Shown piece after piece: positions 12,895 through 21,648 of a stretch of 64,000 nucleotides of DNA. Both the position numbers and the translations under genes were made by a program. This DNA comes from Pseudopyrenochaeta lycopersici. Lineage: Eukaryota > Ascomycota > Dothideomycetes > Pleosporales > Pseudopyrenochaetaceae. The stretch's first letter is position 1; each line of letters starts with the position of its first letter. The notes beneath the pieces were generated by a model. The model saw only the letters and a list, made by a program, of their open reading frames with translations. It was not told where the DNA came from and made no database searches. The stretch covers positions 205,580 to 269,579 of the forward strand of contig NHZP01000064.1 in NCBI GenBank assembly GCA_003313425.1. The letters run 5' to 3'.

Positions 12895-13064
12895 TGTCAG
12901 ATACAAGCGAGGGTACGCGATACTGTATTGTAGTACAAAGCTCGGGTGTAACCACTTGGCACACACTCTCCATAAAAGGAGAAAATAGAGAACACTGAAT
13001 AGAAAAACCACGTTCATCATCAACATTCATCAAAGATAAAGCTAAATAGTCCTTGAATCTGACA
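12895..13064 (+). repeat. 3' LTR of Copia A
   Basis: 170 bp, by eye identical to the 5' LTR at 2584-2753. It follows the polypurine tract and is followed by the target duplication ATTCT. Confidence 0.95.
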
Positions 13065-13069
13065 ATTCT

Positions 13070-14477
13070 TCTGCACCTAAGTTTCTGTTCTCTTCTCTTC
13101 ACGCAACGTCTTGTATTACACCTAAGATTGTACGTAGTATAATAATCAAGCTATTAGTTAAGCGTTGAAATCCCTACTCGTAGCCTCTCGTGACACCCCC
13201 AATTCTATGCAAATTACTATATCTTAAGACCTATTGAATGGAAACTCTTAAAAACCTAAGATATAGCTTAGAGTATATATAGAAGGCTGTTAGCAGAACT
13301 TTAAGATATAATATTAAGTTCTTGTTAAGATTGCAAGGGCCTGTTTTTCCAATTTTTGGTGTTTTTTCGATTGACGTCGAGAAACAACAGATAAGCGACC
13401 GGGTGTGGATCTGTTTCAGCCTATCAGTGCCTTGTGGCCGAGCTTCGGGTCACAGCGTTACGTACTTCGCATTTCGTATTTCGCTAACTTTAATCCACCC
13501 CACGATCTGGACTAGGAGCCTTAAATAGAGTTTCACCCGGGAGAACACATTTCCGTTCGTGTATGCCTATGAATTAGTCTACCTGCGGGGATAGGGAAAT
13601 CTAACTCATTACTTCTTAGCCTTTGGTCAAAGCATCCTGCAGAGCAATGCAACGAAGCGCCAGTTGCATAAGGATTCACCAACTCTGTTTACTAAGCTTG
13701 ATTTGTGATTGCAAAGCGGCTAACACTATACGCTCTATACGTTCTTAGGGGATTCTCATTTCGTTTAGCCCATCAGCGTCAGCCTATCTGTGGATACTGT
13801 CGCAAATGCTGAAGATTTCCATCATAATTTCCCAGCAAACACAATGAACCAATTCCTGGAGTTAATCGACTTCTCTAACGGGAAGCCTCCCTAGCCTCCG
13901 CCCCCTTCGTCAATGCATACAAAGGTATCTTTACTCGCTATCACGCAGATTCCACACAGTACGCCTTGGCACCATTTAACGCCCTTTGACAAGCACAGGT
14001 CATGTCGATGAATATATCGAGCGTCGGCGGAAGCATACGTATTGGTTCAATCCATTAAGTAAGGATCAAAATACCTAAAGCTCCCTCCAGCCGTCCACCT
14101 AAATCTTGACCGCGCCGTCAAAGAACAGCGCGGGTTCCTCGTCTGTTTGCATCGCCCCTGCAGTCGAAAATCGATCGTTTGCTCTAGATGCGTGGTTATA
14201 GATCCAGGGAACAACAGCTCATCGTTGGGAAAAACTGCTCCGTAGCCTGATGTTGGGGCTAACATAGAAGCAACCATTGTATCAGGCGCAGTTTTCTCCA
14301 CCGGTGCTTCCGTGACGACCGTTTGGGAACAACTGGAGTTGGCAAGGTCGGCTCACACTCTACAAGAAAGGACATTGGCGCGGGGCCTGGCAGAGCTCAA
14401 ACCGTCAGGTTCTTGGACCTTGCACTCTCCGGCGTCTCCACGACCCCTTCACAACTCTCCATATAGCTCTTGCCAGT
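13070..14477. other. No gene recognised; contains right arm of the old inverted repeat
   Basis: 13189-13342 is the partner of 2374-2497 and begins TGACACCCCCAATTC. The remainder is AT/GC-mixed, with only short overlapping ORFs (13322-13528 plus, 14047-14301 minus) that resemble nothing I know. Confidence 0.5.
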
Positions 14478-17320
14478 GATGGATATAAACATATAAACTA
14501 AACGGAGGACCTGTTTAGTTTCGTTTCACTGAAACGGACCTCTGTTTCAGTTTCGTTTCAGCGTTTTACTACGTTTCAGACGTGAAGATAGAGACCTTAT
14601 AGTCTAACTATTTACAGCCCTCACTAACTGTGACTAACACGTCTGCTGGCATCTCTGTAGCCAGCTGGCAACGCGTGACATTATGGGGAAAATCGCTCGC
14701 CGTCTACGATAGCTAGGTCTTCCTCTATGCACTTGATCGCTTTATCCACGAACCGATTATTTATGAAAACACCACTCAAAGGGGCCTGCTGTCGGCCTGG
14801 CGTTATGCTAACCCAGCTCTTTATGCACTCCGTCATCTCCACCATTCTAGCCCCCAAGCGTATTCTCTCAGGTGCGATTGTATGTTTGCCACCAGAAAGC
14901 ACCCGTTTTGGACCTGCTGACATTGGTGGGATTGTAAAAGTCGTGATAGCCAGCCTTGCGGGGTTGGGATAGGCAGCCTGCCTAGCCGGTTCAAGCCACC
15001 ATTCAAGCGGTGTTTGGAAGGTGCCAAGCTGGATAGGTGCAACCTGTAGAGACGTTAGAAAAGGATGAAATCTAAACGCCTGGAACACGAAGCTTCACCT
15101 GGATAATATCTTCGAACTCCTCAATAACGGAATTGGTTCGCGTTAACTCTAAACGCCGTCTCCTAACAGGATCCTTGATAGTATCATGATCTGCTATTGG
15201 CCTAGCGGATGACTCTGGTTTAAAGTATTTCTTCCAATCACCCGCACAGCTCTAACTGCAGGCTCAATTTACTGCTTCTGGTGATCCCAAGACTTCTCGA
15301 TGTATACTTTGCGTAGTTTTGGACGGAGAAGGAGGGAGGCTGCGTATATAGCCGTACCGTCGGCGAGCCTATAGTACTTATCAAACTTGAACCAGCCTGT
15401 CAGAATCCGTGTAAGCATTTGCGGATTATGGCTGTGCTTGATCTTCATATCCGTGAAATGCTTGACGATCAACTCCATACTTTCGAAGGCGCGATCTAGC
15501 GTCGCCGTGATCCCCTGCGTATTTAACGTGCAATCTACAAAAGGCTGCAAGAACTCTTTGATATCCTCAAGCTCCTGCCAGTCTTCCCTGGATAGGGCAT
15601 CGTCACCTAATTCGTTCCAATACTCATCAATCCAATCTCTTAATTCTCTACGCTTGAGCAGTGCGACCTCAACCTCGATGAACCAGGAATTCCAGCGAGT
15701 GTCATTATCCAATGGGATTGCCCGGCCAATGGCTGCCACGATACCATTGTATCTCTCAGTTGATGCACGTGCCCAAACATTGATATTGTGCAGCTTTCCC
15801 AAAGATCCTAGCCTCCGCCATTCGCGCCCAAGCTCTTGCTTGTCCTTGTTATCTAGGTTTGAGTCCTTGGACAGCTGGGCCACCTCGTGGATGGCTAGGT
15901 TGATGGCGTCTTCTTCGTCTGCTCGATCCTCTCCGCTCTTCTTTTTTGAGCCGAACAGGAATCCCTGCTCTGTGAGATTAAGGTTATGGCCATAGCAACG
16001 TACTCTGCGCAGAATGGGGTCAAAATTTTCGATCTCATTCGTGATATGACGGAGCATTTTGTCGTTTGAGGTGTGATGATCCATTGTAAAGAATCCAAGT
16101 TTATCCTGCAAGCCGGCCTCCCGGATCACCTCTAAAAACACCCTAGCCTGCTCCTCACCACTGTGTGAACCCTTGAATTCCTTTAATGAAAGTAGTGTTG
16201 ATTCAATGCGACAGGCCTCTGCGTCAGCCCAGTGAACCACAATCGCTTGGAAGCCCGCCTTTGCTGGTGAGGTCCACATATCGATTGAGAAGTGGATCCA
16301 TGCGAGTGCGTTCTGCAGTTTCTTCAGGAGCCGGTCGCGATGCAGGAGATAGATTGATTCGATGAGCTTGGGGACATCCTTACGAGCAAGTTTTAGTGAA
16401 TCCTTGGGCTTATAATTAACTGATAGGATAACGCTCCAAAACTCAGGCCAGTCAAGCAGTGAGGAAGGTTTCGAACAGTGATGAGTCTAACGCATGCCTC
16501 TTTAAACTCTAGTTGTTGAATTGCAGTGCTAAGATGCTTCTCCAGCTCAACATCATGGCCTTTCCGTCGCTCTGTCTGCTTCGCAAAGATATCCTTTATT
16601 GTATTATTGAAAGCTGTGCGGGAGGCGCTATCCTGAGTGGATGAAATGTGTATTGAATGGCTGTCCCGGAGGTGTTCCCGGAACCTTACGGAGGCAGGTG
16701 TGCCTTTATGCTTTGTGCAATGCCTGCAATAGTAAATCTCCTAGTAGTGCTTGTTTCTGGCAGGCTCCTCATCGTTTGGTAGCCGCGTGTGAGCCCACGG
16801 GTTTTCGTTAAGCCTTTTTTTCTTACGCTTTGGTTCGTCAAAGGGGCAGGTATCAGTGGATTAGGACCGAGGTCGAATCGAGCCCGTTTCCGTGTCTTCA
16901 GTCAGCTCGGTGAAGTTGGAGACTGAAGTAGAGTGGTCAAAGTCATTGCTAAAGAGGTTATCCGTCATTATATTGAGGTAGTGGGATGTCTATCTAGGGG
17001 TTAGCAGTATATACCTAGAATCAAATCGTGAGTTAAGATAGGATATATGAATACACAGTAATGAGTCATCGAAGCTTCTAAATTCGACTAATCTGGGACA
17101 TTAAGGTAGGTCTGTTTGCACATTAGTAGCTGGCTGGTGATCTATTGGCTTCCAAAGGTTTGTTGTTCAGGCCTTCGGCCCCAGGCTGAGCTGCTCTAGG
17201 CTAAGCCTGAAACATATGAAACGGTATGAATCTAAACAGCCAATCGTTTCACTGAAACGAAACGGCCAACTGTTTATGTTTCAATGAAACGGACTGAAAC
17301 GGATACGGTTTATATCCATC
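14478..17320 (-). mobile_element. hAT transposon Ia, non-functional
   Basis: Perfect 13-bp terminal inverted repeats GATGGATATAAAC (14478-14490 and, inverted, 17308-17320) can be extended outward as CAG(T)GATGG. Both ends carry subterminal blocks built from GTTTCA(G/C)TGAAAC-like units, typical of hAT transposase binding sites. A clean 8-bp target duplication was not found. The interior encodes a hAT transposase on the minus strand. Confidence 0.85.
14681..16968 (-). pseudogene. hAT transposase (Ia), broken
   Basis: From ATG 16968 the frame encodes a BED-like zinc finger (YYCRHCTKHKG...HLRDSHSI) but has a TAA after about 35 codons and a TAG where Trp is likely. The catalytic RNase H-like part is open at 15269-16279 (LGFFTMDHHTSNDKML, RRVRCYGHNLNLTEQ, IPLDNDTRWNSW). 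The C-terminal dimerisation domain lies at 14681-15088 (PLEWWLEPARQ, AITTFTIPPMSAGP) in a shifted frame; the related copy at 43600-44944 suggests a small intron there. Frameshift and nonsense changes make it inactive. Confidence 0.85.
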
Positions 17321-17742
17321 CTGTGCAGACCGACCGGTAAAACGGAACAACCGACCAATTTGCCTATGTATGCCTGCCAGCCACTGTAACTCTCGTCAAT
17401 GGCCGGCTGGTGATGAAGAAGAGCCGCGGTTGTATCTAAAGGTGGAGGAAGAATGGATGAGAACTGCGTTGATTTCTAACGAAGGTACCTAGCTAGAAAG
17501 ATATACAGGTGTGTAGTGTTGACGCTAAGGGCGCTCTAGGTAGGCAGCAGTAGGCAGTAGCACGAGGGTGACGCGAAGTCATGTGAGAGGTCAACAGTAT
17601 ACTATTTTCGCTCTGGGACGAGTTGTGTGTGATATCGAAGCGATTTCCTTGATCTAATCAGTTGATAAGATGTAATTTGACCAATCAGAAGACGCTCCTT
17701 ATATGAATACCACTGTAGTATGGGAGGCTCCGTGAGTACCGC
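17321..17742. other. Non-coding flank of hAT Ia
   Basis: No gene seen. It holds a one-mismatch copy of the transposon-end motif, GCCTATGTATG, at 17362-17372. The rest is unique-looking sequence. Confidence 0.4.
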
Positions 17743-17959
17743 TGTCAGATATAAGGAGAAACTTAGAAGTACTGCATAGGAAAGAGCGATAAATAGTAGG
17801 ACTGATAACTATTGCTAATCTACGGAACCTCCGGAAGCAGAGGAGCTATAGAAGGAAGCAGGAGACAGAACTCAATAAACAATACAAACATGATCAACAC
17901 ATAATCCATCATCGCAATCATCGATTTCTGCTAAGCGCATTTCAGCATTTAATCTGACA
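17743..17959 (+). mobile_element. Solo LTR (217 bp)
   Basis: TGTCAGATATAAGGAG to ATCTGACA, closely matching the LTR at 38090-38305. Flanks ACCGC (17738-17742) and ACTAC (17960-17964) differ by one C/T and one G/A change, as expected if a perfect 5-bp duplication later mutated at a CpG. It carries the shared core GGAACCTCCGGAAG near 17824. Confidence 0.8.
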
Positions 17960-18635
17960 ACTACACTCACACAGTTATACGAGTACTACACTCACATACC
18001 CATGTATGACATTAAGCTTCGTTCATCATTCGATATTGCATTCAATATCCCCTGTTAGGGTGTAGCCCATCACACGTTTACGGTCCGTTATAGAATTTAA
18101 AGAAAACTACAGTGAGTGTTCGCGTTCGCCAAATGTGGACGTACGCCAGACGATGGAACACGTTATGAAACACAACAAGTCTATCCAGCCTTGATATGGA
18201 AAGAATTAATAGTGTTAGCCACGAAATCAAGATGGCTATTCCCAAACTTCGCACCTCAACAGAATGGGCTTATCTATAGAGATAATAGCAAAAACTGATC
18301 ATTATAACAAGTTTTCGGTGCCTCGACATAGTGCTGGTGTAATAAACGGAAGGAACGAGAATAATAGGAAGCCAATGAATGTTTCTATGCTGTCCAGTCA
18401 AGGGAATATACGCTGCCTGTTATGAGCATGCAGGAGACCTTTACCCTTGTCCTACATCGTTCATCATTTGTGGGAACATGAAGTGTGCAAGAAGAATGAG
18501 GGCTGTGTTTCTTCAGGAGAGTAAAGCTCTCGAGACTATATACCGTATCAAGGAGTGATCTAACTGTGTAGTGTAAGGACTGTGTATAAGAATCATGCGA
18601 TTTGGCAACATCATTTAATACCAGAACTACCAAGG
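17960..18635. other. No gene recognised
   Basis: Contains ACCCATGTATG at 17998-18008, one mismatch from the transposon-end motif, and short ORFs without recognisable features. The right part is probably the 3' untranslated region of the secreted-protein gene transcribed from 19183. Confidence 0.4.
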
Positions 18636-18703
18636 TCAGCACCCATCACATGCCTTAGCGCCGTCGCCAACGCCCGTGATGCACAAAAAGTCCGACCACG
18701 AGT
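18636..18703 (-). other. Alternative (tandemly duplicated) terminal exon of the secreted-protein gene
   Basis: This 68-nt block follows its own acceptor GTTTCTAG and would join exon 2 in the correct phase. It encodes a 22-residue tail ending ACDGC and then TGA (18636-18638). It is a diverged copy of the adjacent exon 18704-18774: both encode N-x-W-x-DFLC-x-TGVG and ACDGC. The TAG stop of the upstream exon is formed by the AG acceptor of this one. Use of this exon gives a 120-aa product. Expression is inferred, not shown. Confidence 0.6.
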
Positions 18704-19183
18704 CTAGAAACATCCATCACATGCCGAACCGCCGCCACCGACGCCAGTGAGGCACAAAAAGTCCATCCACACGTCTAGAAGCAAGTCAGGTTTAAAATGC
18801 TAAAGAATACTATCCTGCACTTACTGATGCCGCCCTCCTCGATAGCGGCAAGACAAGCTGCAGAAACAGCTCCAATAGAGCCTATGCAACCTGTGATAGA
18901 ACGTTACTATGGATTGGCCAGAGAAAAAGGAATATTCTTGAGAGAGATAATTACCCCAAACGTTGCAACCTCTCGCCTCGCGAGCTCTTATATCCGTAAG
19001 TGCGTTTCGGCATTGTCCAAGCTGGTTCGACGGCACACCGTTACAGGAATACTGTGTTTGCCTTGCTATCAATTTTGGGTTGTTGAGAGTGCTTTCCTCC
19101 ACAGCGACTAGATCAGAAGGAAGAGCAGCTGTCAAGGGTAGTAGAATAGCCAAAAGGCCGAGGGCATTGAGTTTCAACTGCAT
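18704..19183 (-). CDS. Small secreted cysteine-rich protein, 121 aa, three exons
   Basis: Exons 18955-19183, 18825-18890 and 18704-18774 join at GT-AG introns of 64 and 50 nt (the second GTAAGT...CTGAC...TTCTAG) and give exactly 122 codons with the stop. The start is supported by a classic signal peptide, MQLKLNALGLLAILLPL, followed by a propeptide ending LIAR, a plausible KEX2-like site, so the mature protein would start QTQYSC. The mature part has eight cysteines, suggesting four disulfides. No known family is recognised. It is probably extracellular; roles such as effector or antimicrobial peptide are guesses. A TATA box lies about 113 bp upstream. An uninterrupted 120-codon reading through the first intron exists but gives a disordered tail, so I prefer the spliced model. 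Confidence 0.7.
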
Positions 19184-19295
19184 AGTGGTAGAAATAGTTT
19201 GTTCAGAACAAAACAGGTAAATAGTTGAGTTTTCAAAGCTTCACAAGAGTAGAAAGTAAGTGTACAAGATAAGCAGTCAAGGCGACAGGATACCG

Positions 19296-19304
19296 GTTTA
19301 TATA
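19296..19304 (-). promoter_or_regulatory. TATA box for the 19183 secreted-protein gene
   Basis: TATATAAAC on the minus strand, about 113 bp upstream of the ATG, a usual spacing for strongly expressed fungal secreted genes. Confidence 0.5.
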
Positions 19305-19480
19305 CACATACAATCGTTGCCATGTGAATAGAGCTCGTATTCCACTCGGTCTTACAAGGGGAAAAACATGGTTAGTTCAATGTGACTCTAATAAGCTAAC
19401 GGCGAAACACATAATAGTGCCTTAACATAAGACTTGGCTCGGGTAGCGCCTACTTCGAGAGATTTAATAACAAATACAAG

Positions 19481-19536
19481 AGCCCGCGAAGATCCCGCGA
19501 TAAGCCCGCGAAGATCCCGCGATAAGCCCGCGAAGA
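19481..19536 (+). repeat. 22-bp tandem repeat, about 2.5 copies
   Basis: The unit AGCCCGCGAAGATCCCGCGATA occurs at 19481-19502 and 19503-19524, with a partial third to 19536. A further partial match, AAGCCCGCGAAGACC, lies near 20071-20085. Confidence 0.75.
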
Positions 19537-19728
19537 CCAGAGTTGCTAACAAATAATTTAATCATACCAAGGCGCGATTGATATCAGACCATGCATTATT
19601 TGTCGTCACAGGCACGGACATTCTCAACATGTTAGTATAGCCTTACCGTTTAAGGGTCGTGCAAGTCTCTAAGGCAGGTACGTGCGGATCGACAAGGCTA
19701 GTGAGTGAGTAGGGCTATGGTCTGAGTT

Positions 19729-20036
19729 CAATCTACAGTACGTGTCAAAAGTATTGTCTAGTTGGTCCTTGCACGGTGGTGTGTGCCTCCAGAGATCGCT
19801 ATTAGCTACACAGTATACTATTTTGTGATGGAAACATTTTGTATAGTATATGCCGTAGTTTAGGATAGAGGTAAACACACACTAGAGGTGTAGCTAGCAT
19901 TCCTTTCTATACAAATTACTATGGATTTGAATGTGATATTCACGCCATAGATGATTTGCCGTAGCGCAATCCCCGGAGGCACGGATCACCGTACAAGGAC
20001 CAACTAGACAATACTTTTGACACGTATTGTAGATTG
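19729..20036. repeat. Inverted repeat with 62-bp arms, MITE-like
   Basis: Arm 19729-19790 (CAATCTACAGTACGTGTC...) is the reverse complement, with few mismatches, of 19975-20036. A 184-bp AT-rich centre has no ORF. The mismatches include C/T differences. It may be a foldback element; no target duplication was found. Confidence 0.6.
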
Positions 20037-20284
20037 GATTGCTTGTTGGCAAACTCTGGCGAAGAGCTAAGCCCGCGAAGACCCGGAATAGCGCAAGCTA
20101 GCAGCTGCAGTGCACTCAGCTCTTGGTAAAGGCATACAGAACGGAGAACTAAGCCTTATGGATATAAGTAGAAAATAAAAACTTGTAAACAGTGCAGTCT
20201 TTCCTTACTACTACTTACGACCTTCTTGCAGTATAAAGCGTAAGTAATGTAGGAAGCTAGAATATATGGCGGTGATATAAAAAC

Positions 20285-20405
20285 AGCCCTCTCCAGAGTT
20301 TTTGGTCTGTAAGAGACCAAAAGAGATTGACATATCGGAGAAAGACCGAATTATCGGCCTGTCAGGGGCCAGGAAATGGCCGGGGAGATAAAGCTGTAGA
20401 GGGCT
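20285..20405. repeat. Possible 121-bp MITE
   Basis: Bounded by AGCCCTCT and its inverse AGAGGGCT, with weaker similarity continuing inward (CCAGAGTTTTT versus ACAGCTTTATC). The interior contains two short hairpins (GGTCTGTAAGAGACC and GGCCTGTCAGGGGCC). No coding potential. Confidence 0.4.
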
Positions 20406-20701
20406 AACTTAGCGTCTCTTTCGCCCTGCGCGTTCATTGCAAAGCAGAAGAAATGAGGCTAGTATAGAGGTCAGTGCTTAGCAATCGTTCTGGCCACTCG
20501 TATTACTCATGCCTGATACATTTAATTGCTTTTGGTTAGTTTTGAATCCCTGCACACGTACGTGGCCGCAGAAATCAACAAATTATCTATAAAGAGAGCG
20601 GTGTGTCCCGCTTCCGGAAGATCAACTACTCTCATCTAACAACGTCTTAACTTGCTGCTTGTACAGACCTTCGTCTCCTGAATTTTTTTTGTAACTACAT
20701 T

Positions 20702-21162
20702 ATGAAGATTAACATCCTTCTTGCAAGCATTGCAGCCTGGTAAGCCTCCACGTTGTAGGCTAATGCCGTACTAGCACGCTAATCAGGACTTAGCGCATCT
20801 CTTGTAGCAGGCCAATTCTCCTGTGAATGTAGAATTATTCCTGTGGTTGGTCAACCAAATAGTCGGCCAGTCGTATTTGCGGCCAGGCCTTGTGCAGCAG
20901 TCGGCGGAACATTGTGTTTTAATGCTGAAGGGAACACAAACAGCGTACGTAATCATTTCTCCCAGTCATTTCTCCCAGAGCATTGCACTATGCTTGCTTT
21001 TCTATTTATAGCTGCAGAACACTAACAATATTCCTGACGCAGTGTGTAACTAACCGGCGCTGGACTGATGCAGAGTGTCGTAATTGGGGTGGAGACCCAA
21101 ACGATCCAGCCCGATATATCGCTCGTTGTGCTGACTACAACGGCGGCGGATGTCCCTCTTGA
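20702..21162 (+). CDS. Small secreted cysteine-rich protein, 102 aa, three exons
   Basis: Exons 20702-20739, 20794-20944 and 21043-21162 join at GT-AG introns of 54 nt (GTAAGC...GCTAATC...CTTAG) and 98 nt (GTACGT...CACTAAC...GCAG) to give 103 codons including TGA. The predicted protein starts with the signal peptide MKINILLASIAACASLVAG and has eight cysteines in the mature part (FSCEC, RPCAA, LCFN, SCV, ECR, RCAD, GGCPS). I do not recognise the fold. After the TGA the same frame continues in a similar style (CPYGGYVS, then TAG), so the present stop may itself be a mutated Trp or Arg codon and the ancestor longer. Secretion is inferred; function is unknown. Confidence 0.6.
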
Positions 21163-21500
21163 TGTCCTTACGGTGGCTATGTCTCTTAGGGCTTAGAATC
21201 TTTTAACGGTGGATTTTGGTGACGGGTGTAGAGTGAGGGAGCCATGGGAAAGACTAAGTAGGTTGTCTTTCAAGTTGTGGACAAAAAACTAGCATGGTTA
21301 CTAAGCAATGCATGCTATTTTTGAACGCAAGTTAGACTTATGTTAAGACTACGATAGGCAAATTGACTTTTTCGACGGTGCTGTATTTTTTACATATAAT
21401 TGCTTGACGATCATTTGTTGGATGTTGACAAGTTGACACCAGTGCGCCTTCGCAGAATGTAGAAAGGATTCACAGGGCGACACAGGCTTGCAAACAGATA
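21163..21500. other. No gene recognised
   Basis: Downstream flank of the secreted-protein gene, AT-rich with no ORF of note. It leads into the AAATC-rich end of the next hAT element. Confidence 0.4.
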
Positions 21501-21580
21501 AATCAAATCAAATTGAAGGTCTAATTTGATTTGATTTGGATAAAACCTTGGTCGATTTGATTTGGTTTGATTTGATTTGG

Positions 21581-21640
21581 ATCTATTTGGATCTATTTGG
21601 ATCTATTTGGATCTATTTGGATCTATTTGGATCTATTTGG
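21581..21640 (+). repeat. Six perfect copies of ATCTATTTGG
   Basis: A 10-bp unit repeated six times without a mismatch, next to GATTTGATTTGG variants of the same theme. It lies in the putative subterminal region of hAT II. Confidence 0.85.
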
Positions 21641-21648
21641 ATACTTGG

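Larger units (their letters stand above)
2584..13064 (+). mobile_element. Copia-type LTR retrotransposon A, split by nested element B
   Basis: Two 170-bp LTRs (2584-2753, 12895-13064) bound the element, and the target duplication ATTCT is perfect (2579-2583, 13065-13069). A polypurine tract, AAGCTGAGGGGGTG, ends immediately before the 3' LTR. The domain order gag, protease, integrase, RT, RNase H is the Ty1/Copia order. Removing element B (7009-12267 plus one TSD copy) leaves about 5.2 kb in one reading frame. A primer-binding site is not obvious after the 5' LTR. The LTRs appear identical although the coding frame is full of stops. Confidence 0.95.

Noticed and set aside
17743..17959. Copia LTR with a perfect target duplication
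   Set aside because: Flanks ACCGC and ACTAC differ at two positions, so only a mutated duplication is claimed.
18821..19183. Unspliced 120-codon version of the secreted protein
   Set aside because: The spliced model has proper GT-AG introns, a CTGAC branch site and preserved phase, and adds a repeated cysteine motif. The unspliced tail looks random. A 26-nt intron first considered (GTAACG...CATAG) is too short.
19481..19536. CRISPR-like array
   Set aside because: The repeats are directly adjacent without spacers and the genome is eukaryotic; a simple tandem repeat.
20823..21025. ORFs 20823-21011 and 20843-21025 as separate genes
   Set aside because: They read through exon 2 and intron 2 of the three-exon secreted gene in wrong frames or without splicing.
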